From NCBI GenBank assembly GCA_029851415.1, contig CM056744.1, positions 9,679,268 to 9,743,267 on the forward strand: 64,000 bases of DNA, written 5' to 3'. Position numbers and translations under genes: made by a program. The notes below the pieces were generated by a model that had not been told where the DNA came from, did no database searches, and was given only the letters and a program-made list of their open reading frames with translations. The DNA is from Eretmocerus hayati. Taxonomy: Eukaryota > Arthropoda > Insecta > Hymenoptera > Aphelinidae. Shown piece by piece: positions 10,601 through 23,059 of this stretch. Positions within the stretch are counted from its first letter, which is position 1, and every line of letters begins with the position of its first letter.

Positions 10601-13600
10601 AAGTTGTTTAATTGGTGTATCGACCTCGGAATTTTAGTCATAAAGAAAATGAAATGCTTCTCCGCGACAGAAATAGATGAGTGTACAAAGAAGGAGGATA
10701 TGAGTCATCTCGCAAAATCATTAGTATCATTTCTAAGGTAATGATTGAGACCAATCAGGAAGTCAATTGAGATCAGACTGATTCTGAGGTAGAAAATTCC
10801 CCTTTTAGCAAAATTGACCTCTTCAAAATTATCAAAGTTGATATCTCTAGATTTGTATACTAAGAATGAAACGCAGAGCTAGCTGATGAAGAACATAATA
10901 GATCAGAGACTTTAAAATTTTCCACCAATTCTCTAGTGAAATCACCCACACACATCTATTTCTATCGTCAATCTATCGATTGGCCGCAATTGATTGCGTC
11001 TGCGAGTTACGATCAATTCTCGATCCAAGATCCTCTTTCGTGTTAGATGCCAATACTAATTTGCGATCATAGAGACAGTGAATGAAAATTGATTGCTTTG
11101 ATAATATGCATCGGACGATTATTAATTCCGACTCAGTATTAAAATCTTGAGCGTGATTCAAATTCGATCAAAATTCGAATGAACTTCATTCTCTAGCACT
11201 CAAGGTAAAAAAAAAATTTCAAATTATCCAGCGTTTCAAGGATTACACTTGCTCATCAGTTTTAAATGTACTAAATGTCCACGAGACTGAACCATCTTCC
11301 ACATATCTCACATCAAAATACATGGTCATGTCAAGAATCTTGAAGAAAATCATACAGTTCATGACAAACTCGTCGCGTAAATCCGTATATGGGGCATTTC
11401 AACGATAACACACCACCAATGCAACTATGTATAATTTTTTAAAACAAAAGAGTGCATAATAATTTTTAGTCAAAAATATTCTCACAAATGTTTTTGCATG
11501 TACAACATCGTCGATTCGCATAAGTATTATATCTTGTGTAGGCGTCAAACGAAAGTCAAAGAGATAAGAAAGATCCCACGCAAATTGAAGCGGATCAAAG
11601 ATTAAACTCGAACTTATCCTGCTCTCTCGCCTCTACAAAGTCGACGAGTCAAGAAAATAATCGGTCGAGAAATTTTTATTGATTTACCGTATATTTATGG
11701 CTATACGATGATAGGATAATGAATGAATATTTACCATGCAAATCACGAAGGTTGTTCTGATAGAGATAAGTACAGTTCATAAATTGTTATTGACTCATTT
11801 GTTTTGAAGAGTTTAGAAACTAGAGGTGTGATTTGTGTTGGTTAGTCTGTCATACGAAGATCAAAAACCGATATTTTTCACAAAATTTTCCGTATCTCCA
11901 ATAGCCAATCTGAGAGTTCTTCACTCTATAATAATTGCTGGGTATCAAAAAATTGTATCTTACTCTCAATTATCATTACCTCACTTAAAATTCCTGAATC
12001 GGTAAATATCTTTCTCAAGTGTCACATAATTTTTGTTAAATAAAATGGCCAATATCTCGCTTGGATGTAAAAAATGACAGAAAATGGGTTCAATATTCGG
12101 TTCCTTTCACGGACCAGAATCGGCGAATATGGATCTTTTCCGTTGAACTCAGGTGGTTTCTTAAGTGTATGAGGACAGCAATCATTATATCAGCTGTTCA
12201 TTTCCCTCGTAGAATTGAGGATTCGTCATTCGTTATCCGTGACATTTTTGCAGTGAGTTGATACCTATTTTATTTCCATGTATTGGTGCTATTATTTCTG
12301 TGCCATTTTTGCATATGTCATCTCCTGCAGGTCTCAAAATGGATCAAATGTCTTGAACTATGCTTTCAATCTTTCATCATGTTGTTTGAGTCAAGTAAGC
12401 AGGCATAATTTCAATAAAAAAAAAAAAGAAAAATGACGTAAAAATCAGAAATAAATTCTTCATATCTTGCCGTAGACAATGTCTGGCGAGACAGAAAAAT
12501 ATGCCTAGACAAGAATTTTTTGAAATGATACGTTTCGGAGATAAAAATAGATTGATAACATATATTAAAAAAAATTGGATCGAGGGCCACGAGCTCGGAT
12601 CTCAGGCACCAAAGACTGTGATTCCATCAGACCAGTTCGATAACAACAATTATAACCGTGTGCTCTTAAAAAAAATTCACTGATGCACAATACCGCCCGC
12701 AGACAATCGTACTTTTTTTCTAATCCATTCCTCCTATGTCTCTTTCTATCTATCTATCCATCTCATCCTAAAATCTCGTCTCTTTCTACACATACATATA
12801 ATCTGACTCGCAGAAAAAAAAGCCATGCATCCAAGTTATCGCCCGCAGCGTAATGCATCCATATAATACAGCCTATCCTAATACAGAACCTATGCATCAA
12901 GAATTTCGAATAGACAGTCAAGTTTGGCGGGCTTTTTCAAACTTGATAATGATCGTGATCAAGTTCTACAGAGATGAACATAACATAGATTGCCCTTGAC
13001 GCGCGACGCGACCAATTTTTAAACCACATAGATATTGGGTGTGTAGATTCTATATTCAGTGATTCTGAATGACTAGAATTCCTAACGTCTGCAAGGTGCA
13101 TATAGAGACGCAACTGATATTTATAGTTTTAAATTTTCAGAGTGGAATTTTAAAGGTTTGCCATGATGCAGTAGGTGGTATATTTTGGAAGTCAAGCAAA
13201 GACATGATGGTGGATATATGTATGTATCATAAGTATAAGGGGTAGAATAACCCGAGGGGGTTTGGAGTAGTAAATGGTATAGTGGGTGAACGATTTTTTT
13301 CAGATGCGGGAGTGTTATTCCATTCGTCTTCTTCGACATTGAGGTTATGATTGCGGAGTCGTTCGATCCTGAGGGCAGTGTAGGAATTGCTGATTTGAGA
13401 GTCGAGGACATCAATTTGAGGAATATTTCAGTACCGGTATCTTTTATGTCGAGGAATTTTTGTGATATATTCTATGCTAGCTGAACTCGGTAAATATAAA
13501 TACAGTATTCGACTTAGAGGCTATCCACAATCCTTGTGAGGGTTTTGAGGGGGAGCATCCTAATTTTTCACGCTTGCTCCTACACCCTCCATCGAATACT

Positions 13601-13780
13601 AGTCAGCAGTTACTCATACAAATAAATTTACCAGAGGGAGGAGGTTGAAGTCATGGAATTTATTTCCTTCTGTAATTTGTGGATAGCTCTTGATGTGCAT
13701 TATTCGTGATTGACAAATATTTCTTTCTGAGTTTGATGCAGTATTTCTGAATGACGAGAATGACTCTTTTTTAAGCACGT
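10601..13780. other. Unassigned AT-rich intergenic sequence
   Basis: No exon with matching splice sites or credible ORF is seen. 13,140-13,460 is G-rich on the + strand and yields a 97-codon minus-strand frame of low-complexity type. TATC repeats occur near 12,750. Confidence 0.4.
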
Positions 13781-13784
13781 CCAC

Positions 13785-14315
13785 CCACCCAACCACCCAC
13801 TCGCACACCCACCCACACACATACGCAGCCCGACACATGCACAACATCCACTCAACCACATCACCACACAACCACACTCACACACACCCACCCACACACA
13901 TACGCATCCTGACACATGCACGACACCCACATCACCACACAACCACACTCACACACATCCACCCACACACATACGCATCCCGACACATGCACGACACCCA
14001 CTCAACCACATCACCACACAACCACACTCACACACACCCACCCACACACATACGCATCCCGACACATGCACGACATCCACTCAACCACATCACCACACAA
14101 CCACACTCACACACACCCACCCACACACATACGCAGCCCGACATATGCACAACACCCACTCAACCACATAACCACACAATCACACTCACACCCACCCACC
14201 CACACACACTTTCACACACACTCCCGCACAGCCCCACATACACACACCCACTCAACCACATAACCACACAACTACACACACAACCACCCGCCCACACACA
14301 TACACACAGACACGG
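13785..14315 (+). repeat. 79-bp CA-rich minisatellite
   Basis: There are about five and a half tandem copies of a unit built from CACCCACCCACACACATACGC, GACACATGCACGACAC, CACTCAACCACATCACCAC and ACAACCACACTC. The marker GACAYATGCA recurs near 13,832, 13,911, 13,982, 14,061 and 14,140, giving spacings of 79, 71, 79 and 79 bp. The short unit lacks a CTCAACCA segment. The right end grades into irregular CAC repeats. Histidine/threonine-rich frames across it are artefacts, because 79 is not a multiple of three. Confidence 0.9.
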
Positions 14316-14319
14316 TAGA

Positions 14320-15825
14320 TGGTGTAATCTACAAATAATCTTGACTGAAAATTTTTCTGTCATCCAATTTAAATTATTGAAAGAGTGACATGTAAACATT
14401 CAAATGAGCTAATAATACATTCAAAATAATTGATACTCTCGATATAAATCTACCAGTTCCGGTCTGCATATTGAAATGCAAACAAGTTGTCGAAGCAAAT
14501 GTAAATCTCCCACGCGATATTTTCCGCAGAAATGAAATGTTTTTTTTCAGTCAGTCGTCGAATCACCTATACAATTGCCAAGCCATATATAATTACAATA
14601 TCGCAACACTCATACGATCGTTAAATTCGTGTACAGGTACGTCAACTCAACTCAGAAACAAGTCACAAAATAAAAATTGGCAAAAGCAATAGGTATCACT
14701 TATATACCTCAATTATACCGTCTACCTTCTTCATTCACATTTGAAATTTTTCTTTTTAGTCTCTTTGAAAACGACAACGCGTTTTTCGATAATTGAAGGA
14801 TGAACGCAAAAACAATTTGCATAATCCAAACGCGTTTATAATATACATACTCGTGATGCATCAGAGCGTAATTTATTCCCATCAAAAGTATTTTCAACGT
14901 ACATATCTCGCATCAATGAGTAATTCACGTAATTCATATATGTTTGTAATATAATCGTAGTGAAAGTTATGGTTTGACCGGAGTTTCAACGAGGCTTCAT
15001 GCCATGCAAATTTAATGAAAACTTGACAACAACATCATATTGAAGAAAGTCATGAGTATAAATCGTATGGTGAATCCTCGTAAGTATTGAAATTAACAAA
15101 AATTCATACGATCGTCAAGGTGTACCAGGACATCATAATAATAAGTACTCGAATCGATCGATTCTCAAATTCTTTCGAAAATCAAAATAATTGAATCAGT
15201 GTCTGTATAGATTACCATATCGTAGCCTCATCCTTTCTCTTAAGAATTCTTGACTTTTGTGAACTTGCAAAAGTCCTGATTCTCTCTGTATTCTAACACT
15301 GATGCAGATATGCATCGGGAGTATTCCAGAAAAGAGAGGAGAAGGATAGGATAGAGAAAAAGAAGAAATATAAATAAAGGATGCGAAAAAATACAGTTCG
15401 GAGATCCGTTTGTTACCGAGTTAAATTCAGGATATATATCTAGGTCCTGGACGAATAGATGAATGCACTCCGCATTTCTATGCCATCCGTCTGTGCTGAT
15501 TGAATCAAGTTGAATAAATTGGGAATTCATGTATTCGACGCGCCACCGTGGTGCGGGTCGCGGGTCTGGGATGTCCGCAAATCATGTATGTGAGGATTTA
15601 AATGAGAGATTTGTTCTAGACAAATAGGGATGTATTATGCAAAAGTGTGCGTGTCTGTCGTATTTTGTTGGTTAAATTGAAATATACAATGTTTTTCATC
15701 AATAATTTTATATAAGCTTTCACTGGTCTGGATTTGGGATTAGATACATTCTGACAATATTCTGATCGATACTCGAGATTTTATACACAGAATAGTTCTT
15801 TTCAATACGAGGGTGTATTCGTTGG
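14320..15825. other. Unassigned AT-rich intergenic sequence
   Basis: Only short frames occur, and no recognised repeat family. Confidence 0.4.
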
Positions 15826-16135
15826 TTTTCGCACTGATGCCAGTGATATTTTCTGGCCAGAGCCGAAGGCGAGGGTCGGAATGATAATTCTGTGATAACG
15901 CGGATACGAAAACCATTCTGTCCGAGTAGCGAACACAGTTTTTCCATCTTTTGTGCAAGAATGTGACTTTTTCACACAATTTTCCGATTTTCTTTTTCCC
16001 GCAGCTGATGTAAAAATAGGGTTCAAAGCGTTGGGTGAAATGGTTTTCCTTCGGATTTTTGCATTTTCGAGATAATTCCAACCCTCGCCTTCGGCTCTGG
16101 AAAAGTATTACTCGCTGTACGAAAACCAAAATTCC
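15826..16135. repeat. Hairpin-family repeat, inverted pair
   Basis: CCAGAGCCGAAGGCGAGGGT at about 15,858 is mirrored by ACCCTCGCCTTCGGCTCTGG at about 16,080, which is a perfect 20-base inverted match. TTTTCGCACT/TACGAAAACC ends lie further out. The unit is a foldback of the family seen at 10.3 kb. Confidence 0.75.
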
Positions 16136-16309
16136 CGCCCTTGTAATAAAATGTACTGATATTCATCGCAGCTGTTTAGAGAAGGGCAAAAAACCGCGTG
16201 TAAAATTTATATTCCTATACAGAAGATGGAATACAATTTCATGCAATTTTCCGATGTTTGGTTCAAAATTGCACAGAAAAGTATTCATATCTCGTTCATG
16301 AGACTCTTT

Positions 16310-16425
16310 TCTTCTAAGAGATTATCGCAACCTTTGCCTGTGACCCGAATCGAAAAGCAATCGCTCCGAAGCAGGACACAACCTCATAATCTTGGTGCAA
16401 AATGTACTATTTTGCCTCGAAACAG
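16310..16425. repeat. Hairpin-family repeat, partial copy
   Basis: The stretch TTATCGCAACCTTTGCCTGTG, GACCCGAATCGAAAAGCAATCGCTC and ACAACCTCATAATCTTGGTG matches the reverse complement of the 10.3-kb copy with many substitutions. Confidence 0.55.
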
Positions 16426-16717
16426 TCATGGGAACAAAAATTGGAGGAGCTCAGATTTCATTAGATGAATACGGCCACACACGATATTATATTCAGTCTC
16501 ATTTATTGTAGAGCATTTTTCTGGTGCTCATTTGAAGTTAGGAGCCAGGGTAATTTACATGTGCATACGAGAAATTCCACCATGCTTCAGACACAGGAAG
16601 AGTGAATTTAAATAGTAGCTTTTATAACTCACCTTACATCACTGTAAAAAATTTGTGGGAAAAACTTCTACCAGTGGTTGACTTTTTTCCCATAGCAAAT
16701 ATAAGAATGAATACGGG

Positions 16718-17055
16718 GCCCATGAGATTGGTCAATGGTGGTCCTCGGGTGACATTTTTGGGACGGAAAAACAAGCTTCATTATATTTTCCACCAACAGA
16801 CAGAAATAAATACCAGCGCCGGCAGCTCAGGCCTTTTCGGGACGTTTTTGCGATTCAGTATCTGGATTAGTGACCGCTCGGCTGGGACTGCGACGCTTAT
16901 AGCCCGCGTGTAAAATCCGCCCATTCTTTTGATACCTATAGGTATCATACGAAGCATATGAGATTGGTCAATGGTGGTCCTCAGGTGATACTTTTGGGTC
17001 AAAAAAAAAAATTTCTCCATTTTTTTTTTTTCACTAACAAACAGAAAGAAAACGT
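16718..17055 (+). repeat. Direct duplication, about 95-bp units 240 bp apart
   Basis: CATGAGATTGGTCAATGGTG followed by GTCCTC at about 16,720 recurs as ATATGAGATTGGTCAATGGT followed by GGTCCTC at about 16,958. The match continues through TTTTGGG, an A-rich tract and ACAGACAGAAA/ACAAACAGAAAG. This looks like a local tandem duplication or two copies of one repeat. Confidence 0.7.
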
Positions 17056-17059
17056 ACTC

Positions 17060-18470
17060 TGTAAAATTCAACCAGTTCAATTTACTGGAAAACAGTCGAT
17101 TTTTACTGCTTATCCAGTCCAGAGCCGTTCAATGAACGGATCTGGACTGAATTTCTAGTGAGTTTCACTGGTTGACTTTTACATTGTACTTCTCAACTAG
17201 AATCTTTAAAACGTACAAAATGAGCTGAAGTACGTCTGAGTTCAACGAACCGGAACCGATCGATCTCGAATTTTACAAAGAAAGATTTCTTGTGAATTTC
17301 CGATAGGATGTGCCTAGTTTGTTTTCACCGTGTGTAGGAGGCTTATTTCCATAAGGTTCCACAAGTTTTTCGTAGAATCGGGAGACCTCGGCTTTGCAGC
17401 TTCCTCGCGGCAACTTATAAATGAGATGTTTCTTAGCTCATTCTGCAGCTTCTTTTATGCCTTTTCTAACTTTTTGAGTGGCATAGATGGATTTCCCGGG
17501 GTAAAGAACAAATTCGTCAGAATGAGAGCAAATTAGGCAATTTGCATTTTTTAGTAATATACTCGTAAAGTCGTTTAGAGTAAAATTCTGCAATTTTGCC
17601 AAGATCATGACAAAGTTTATACAAAGATTAAAAAAGTGAGCTAAAATACGTTAGAACGATTGGTTGCGCAAATTTTTTTTGTGTCATTTTCTACTGTGCG
17701 AGAGGACTGATAAGAAATCTGATAAAAAATGCAATGCAATATCTTCGGCTGCTCTGTTTATAGCAAATCAAGTACCCACTAATCTCATAAAATGGTTAAC
17801 CATGGACTAAGCACAGCTTCAAAAGTCAGAATTAAAAATCCTCTCAAATGTGAATGCAGCTTAAATTTACGATCCTATTCGATCCATGTAAAATTTTTAT
17901 CCCAGAAAGATCTTAAACATTTGATCAAGAATATTGCGCGGGTGTGCCTCGTTTAAAATTATTATACCCATACGTACAAACATACGAATTCAGCTAATTA
18001 ATACACGTATATGCATTTTTTATATCGTGAAATCAGATACAGAGTCGTTCGGACATACGAAACTAAAAAAAATGCATCGTATTCAGCCTCTCCTTGTAGG
18101 ATTTCATATCTGAGATAAGGTTTGTGCAAACAGGTACTTCCCGGCTTTTCCCACAATTTTTCACATGCCATTAATCACTGCTTATACACGTTCGAAAAAG
18201 TTTTATATATTTACATCCCCAATGCCATACATACGCATTTTATCCATACGAGATTATTCGTAACACAAATTAGCACTGACGTGGAAAAGCCCATATATAC
18301 ACATATATAATATTATATATGTATATCTAAAGCGGCAATAAGCATCAGTGAATTCGATCGGACTCCTGTCTAATTTTCTCTTCCTCTACATTTACGTGCA
18401 TCTCACTTGTTATCTATCTCACTTCATTTCTCTTTCTATTTTTTTTTTTTTTTTTTTCATCCATACGCTA
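17060..18470. other. Unassigned sequence upstream of the 50-residue gene
   Basis: 17,070-17,160 has interleaved small inverted words (CCAGTCCAGAGCC/GGATCTGGACTG, CAACCAGT/ACTGGTTG). 18,360-18,470 is strongly pyrimidine-rich and ends in a 21-T tract that serves as the acceptor tract of the next exon. Confidence 0.4.
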
Positions 18471-18475
18471 TACAG

Positions 18476-18813
18476 ATTTCTGAGCAAATATATACGTAAC
18501 GCGCCATGATGATCAGAGATCCAACCTTTGGTAAAAATCGTCTGGAAGATCGGTACGAGACGATAAAAGCTTCTCTCAACAGAGCCGATGCTTCGAAAGT
18601 AAGTCTTCTTACATACAGTTAATATAACTATATATAAAATTCTGATCCTGGAATTTTATACCCCTCGTACTTTGTGGTATTTATAAAATAGTCGTAAACG
18701 AGAAATTCTCAATCTAATTGAACTGATCCAACGATATTCTGGCTCTCATGCAGGATCTTTTACCGATTTCAACGTACGCATATACGATGGGCATCAAGAA
18801 GCTTGACCCATGA
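18476..18813 (+). CDS. Small two-exon gene, 50-residue protein of unknown function
   Basis: Exon 1 (18,476-18,598) follows a long T tract ending in TACAG. It carries about 30 bp of 5' UTR and an ATG at 18,506, encodes 31 residues starting MMIRDPTFGKNRLEDRY, and ends at a consensus AAA|GTAAGT donor. Exon 2 (18,754-18,813) starts after CATGCAG, continues in phase 0 and ends with KKLDP and TGA. The product is hydrophilic, with no signal peptide or membrane segment. Codon choice is more GC-rich than the surroundings, and composition on the + strand flips from pyrimidine-rich to G-rich across the gene, as at a transcription start. ATTAAA near 18,902 could be the polyadenylation signal. I do not recognise the family. 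An alternative is that exon 1 splices, also in phase 0, to a further downstream exon such as 22,688. Confidence 0.55.
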
Positions 18814-18819
18814 GATTTT

Positions 18820-19420
18820 TATGTATGTGTGTGTGTGTGGTGGGGGGGGGGAGGGAAAGACGAAGCCGAGGGCTATAAAAATTTTCGGGTGATAAAAGTC
18901 AATTAAAGAATGCATGCTTCAATATATCTGGACTCTGAGTTATAACGATGCGAGGGTGATTTTTTTTTACGGATTAAGTGTCGTCTCAATTTGTTTGAGA
19001 TTTGCGAAAGGACATGCGTGAATTGAGAGAGAAATTATTTTTATGAAATAATGAATGGCTCGTATGTAGTGTCTTCCTTCCTTGTGTTGAATAATTAAAG
19101 TCGTACTCAAGGTCGTTTTGGGTTGAGATGATTTTTTTTTAAATTTTTTTTTTATTTTGCATGAGGCTGTTTTGGACTTGTCATCGGTGTAACAGGGTTG
19201 TATATTCTTCTGAGAGATTGATCTTGATGAACTGACAGGGATGACATTTGTTTCAATATTCTTTGATGATGATTTTAATTCAATTTTTCAGTTATTGAAT
19301 ATTTTTATGGTTCATTTCCGTATTTGAATTCTTTTCGACGAATCGGTAAATATATTGTATTTCAGTATGTACACGATATGTTTTGATTTATAGGTATAGC
19401 TCGGAATATAACACGATTTT
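18820..19420. other. G/T-rich then AT-rich sequence
   Basis: A (GT)n tract and a G11 run lie at 18,826-18,853. The rest is T-rich with no supported exon. Confidence 0.4.
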
Positions 19421-19423
19421 ATA

Positions 19424-21867
19424 AGGTAAGTGTGCCTAATTTGCCCCTACTCAAGATGTCAAAAAAGAGCAGCCACAAATCTTGCCAAGCATTTTTCTCA
19501 GGTTTATCATGTTGAAATACAGAAAATTGAGCACTTTGGAATGACCGAGAACGGTCACTGCGTTTTTTAGAACGAAAATATTGGTTTCGCAACTTTTAAC
19601 TTTTTTTCTTCTAACAAGTAGTAAGAATGATGCTAAAAACGATTGGCTCAACCAATTTCGACGTACCAAAAGTGATTTTTCACTTGACGTAAAAACAACG
19701 ATTTTTGTATGGGAAAACAACTTTTACAGCTGTTTGGTCAGTTTTATAAGTCAATCATACAAAAAAGGCATAATCGGAATTAAACTTTCCCTGATACACA
19801 TCAGTGAAACTATGACAATTATTCGATTTGGTAGCCACGATATCAGGTAAGCTAGTAGATGAAAAACATTGGTCTCATAGACTATGATAGGGGAACATTG
19901 ATGGTTTTAGAACCTAAAAATGTCCGTAAAAATAAATCTTAGACCGTAACATGTGCCCGAAAAGTCATTTTTATGATGGGGTTTCCAAAGTCTCAACAGA
20001 GTTCCAAAATGATCCCAGTTGACGGTATTAAACATTTCAAAGATATTTTAGGAATTCACGAAGCGCTTGGTATTGGCAAAATAGTCATCTCGGTAATCAT
20101 CAATGCGTTGTAAATTACAATTAGTAAGAAGTAATGGGTCAATTTCGATAAACTTTTTAGTAATCCTCACATGTCTTTGGACACATTTTACAGAAGGTTA
20201 TGGGAAAAATTCGGAAATTGATCAAAAACTTTCAATTTTTCGAAAAAATTCATCGCGAGGGTTATGCGTGGTTGCTTCATTGAATGCATTATGAAATATT
20301 GAAAATTTCTGTGGGATTGATGCGTTTTCACCTTACGTCTCGGACTCTGAATCTTATTGACGACATCAATTCACGATCACAATGCTCAAAGTACAACTTC
20401 AAGACTTTTCACCACGATAATACGATATTTTTCATTTTCAGCTACGTTCATATTTCTGCTCTCATTTTCCTTAAGGTTTACCATTGCAACTTATGGACTA
20501 GCATGTACATACGTACTGGTAAAACTGTACCACAAAATTTTGGGGTTGGAATATCGTATAGACCAAACCAAGATTTCGGTCACTGTACGTATTTTTCGTC
20601 GCAGAAACTGAATTCAAGTCCAGAATCGCGCCAGAACGCCAGGATTTCCTCCAAATCGCGAAAAATCTTTTTTTTTCAGCGGTTTTTTTACGTAGACGAA
20701 AATCCTAACAAGTAGCTCAAAATGGAGCACGGGGTCGTGTCGAGACAGTCATTTTGCGTCGAGAAGCGTACATGGATACCCGCTGTCAGCGAGAATTTTT
20801 TCCTCGTAATTTTGAACTTGGTGAGGGGCATTGCAAGGATACATAAGTATTTTTGACCCCCAAAACACTTGAAAGTCCCTGTTTTTGCGATGACCCTTAC
20901 TGGTTCAAAATGACGAGAAAAAAAATTCTCGCTGACGCTGGGTATCCTTTATTAGCGCTAACTCGCATATTTTTCTGACGCTAAATGACACGATCCCGTA
21001 CTCCGTTTTGAGCTACTACATCAGGATTTTCGTCTGCGATAAAAAACCAGTGAAAATCGATTTGTCGCGATTTAAAAAAATCGTGTGGTCGACAATTCCT
21101 CAATTTTTTACGACGTTAAAATATGAGGAAAGAAGTGGTTTGGACAGACCTAAAATGATTTATGCGTATCCCGGAAAATTTAAAGTGAGATTTTCGTTTG
21201 TTGATTCTGCACAGCTAAGAAATTACCGAGGAAATAGCGTTCAGTAGAACAGGTGCCAAATTTTTTGATTTCGACCAATCTCAACGTACTTTAACGTATT
21301 CTATTACTTTTTCTTCAAGACCTATAAAATTCGCTTTCTATCTTGGCAAAACTCCGATCTGGAGCTATTTCATGTGCAAAACACGGAAATGATATGTGAA
21401 AAAAAATATCTCACATCCGAGTGTACCCAAAATGCCCCTCATATAATTATTTTGAAAGGATTCGCGGTATGGCCTGTTTTCACCACTCAGAACGTGTTTA
21501 TCGCATGAAAGTAAGGCGAAAATATTAGATGAAAATCTTTCAATGTGGTCGCACGGAGATAAAACCGATTTTATGCACTTTTTAGGGTACACCAAAACCC
21601 GAAAAAATTTTCTCTTGGGAAAATTGTGATAGCTCGGCTCTGGTTGGTCAAAATTGACCCCGCTTTACCTCATTTTAACCCCCTTGCGCAGAGTTTACAT
21701 AGGGATCCCATATGTTATTAGGATGAGTATACTCGGCTTTGTGAACAGGAGGATTAAAGGTCTTGAAAAAAGTTTCAATTTAAGATAGAGAAAACTGGAA
21801 AACATTTGAGTACACAAAAACCATTGAAAAAATGGCTCAAGTGAAAACATATTGGGCACACTTACCT
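19424..21867. mobile_element. Foldback DNA transposon, TA duplication, non-autonomous
   Basis: This 2,444-bp element begins AGGTAAGTGTGCCTAATTTG and ends with the complement of AGGTAAGTGTGCCCAATATG, flanked on both sides by TA (19,422-19,423 and 21,868-21,869). No frame reaches 150 codons and none resembles a transposase, so it needs a helper. The centre is a long imperfect palindrome (separate entry). The same termini occur at 51,915-54,894 and 10,091. TA duplication suggests the Tc1/mariner-IS630 group, but the superfamily cannot be proven without a transposase. Confidence 0.75.
20640..21090. repeat. Long internal palindrome of the 19.4-kb element
   Basis: ACGTAGACGAAAATCCTAAC followed by AAGTAGCTCAAAATGGAG at about 20,690 pairs with CTCCGTTTTGAGCTACTACA followed by TCAGGATTTTCGTC at about 21,001. 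The inner parts pair through GGATACCCGCTGTCAGCGAG and CTCGCTGACGCTGGGTATCC. The centre lies near 20,865 and each arm is about 170-220 bp with frequent mismatches. A transcript through it would form a long hairpin. Confidence 0.75.
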
Positions 21868-21869
21868 TA

Positions 21870-22640
21870 ATCGTGAAAAAAAGAAGATAAATACCAGTTT
21901 GTTCTTTAGTTGCATAAGAGTAAGAGATAGGCTTTTTGAGTAAGTCATCTCTGTACAAAGAGGGTAATATCTAGAAAAATTCAAGTACATCAAAACGATT
22001 CGCAAAACGGCTTAAAGGGGGGGGGGCGTGTAAATTTCCAATCCTTATGACATCATACCACAATAGCAATGCTCAAACCAAGTAGTTTCAAATTTTTTAA
22101 CATCACAACAATACAAATCCTTTAAACTTCAATCTTCTAAACCAGTTTCCGAACAAGATCATTCCTTGATACCATCTAGAAAAAAAAAAAAAAAAATCAG
22201 GCCAGTATCATAGCCACGACAATACATTTGGCATGCAACAGGAGCAGATAGCTACAGTCGGTAATCCTTGCAGAATATCCGCAATCCTTACAGTCTTATA
22301 CTGATGTCTGTAACAGAAGTCAACACGAAAACCAATAATGAAATGCATTCTATCGTAGTGTCTCTACCAGTAGTAAACCATATGAATTATGCAGTCACAC
22401 CGTTGAGCTCACTCAGACATACACACACAAATAAATACAAGTAGGCAATTGATTCTTATCCCAATCAAATGCATTGAATAGATATATATATATATATTTA
22501 CAGTATCAAGTCTTAGTGACCCACTATTTGTAAAATCTCGCTACCGTTTCTATCCGCATTCAAAATGTATTCTAAAGATATAGAAGCGCATGCAAAAACA
22601 AGTTTTATATATAACCTACTGCAAGATATACTTTCGCGTA
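21870..22640. other. Unassigned A/C-rich sequence
   Basis: Contains a G11 run at 22,017-22,027 and an A15 run near 22,181. 22,050-22,450 is C/A-rich and G-poor, forming the left side of a composition switch centred on the next feature. Confidence 0.4.
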
Positions 22641-22645
22641 TATAG

Positions 22646-23053
22646 ATGTGCGACGCACGTGGACATCTCTTACTTGAAAAAATTCAGATACCAGCTTCTC
22701 TTATCTTTTGGATAATATCTTTGTATGTCTCACCAGAAATATACAGACTATATAACCCAGACGTTTTCTCTTTTCCACTTTGGCCTATCGCGATGTCCTG
22801 GGCGATCCTTTGCATATACTTTTTCAAGTGTCTCTATGTGTGTATTTGGAAAGAAGGTATTTTTTGTACATGTATGTATGGAGAATCCTTGACTCTCATC
22901 GAGTATTTTATCTTCGATCATCGCTTTCGAGGCAGACGACGCGTTATACGGCCTGATGAAATCAGAAAGATTACATATATGTGGGATGCTCTATACAAAG
23001 TGTCGTCATTTTTGCTGATGTTTGAAAAATTTATTGAATTTTGGATTGATTAG
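22646..23053 (+). CDS. Orphan membrane-protein exon, possibly SLC6-like C-terminus
   Basis: A 135-codon open frame with coding-like composition. A splice acceptor (AAAAATTCAG) precedes codon ATA at 22,688, so the ATG at 22,646 is probably not the true start. The translation shows two hydrophobic segments: IPASLIFWIISLY, then FPLWPIAMSWAILCIYFF. A basic tail follows, containing RFRGRRRVIRPDEIRK. The motif aromatic-P-x-W-x4-[G/S]-W between the helices, and a basic tail with an IRP motif, resemble TM11-TM12 and the start of the tail in sodium/neurotransmitter symporters (SLC6). The conserved Gly is Ser here. No other SLC6 exon is visible upstream. The exon could be a relic, a diverged gene with distant exons, or an unrelated membrane protein. 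Confidence 0.35.
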   Translation: MCDARGHLLLEKIQIPASLIFWIISLYVSPEIYRLYNPDVFSFPLWPIAMSWAILCIYFFKCLYVCIWKEGIFCTCMYGESLTLIEYFIFDHRFRGRRRVIRPDEIRKITYMWDALYKVSSFLLMFEKFIEFWID

Positions 23054-23059
23054 TGGCTT

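Noticed and set aside
13785..14388. CRISPR-like regular repetition and His/Thr-rich proteins up to 183 codons
   Set aside because: Head-to-tail units without spacers, so a minisatellite. The 79-bp period shifts frame every unit.
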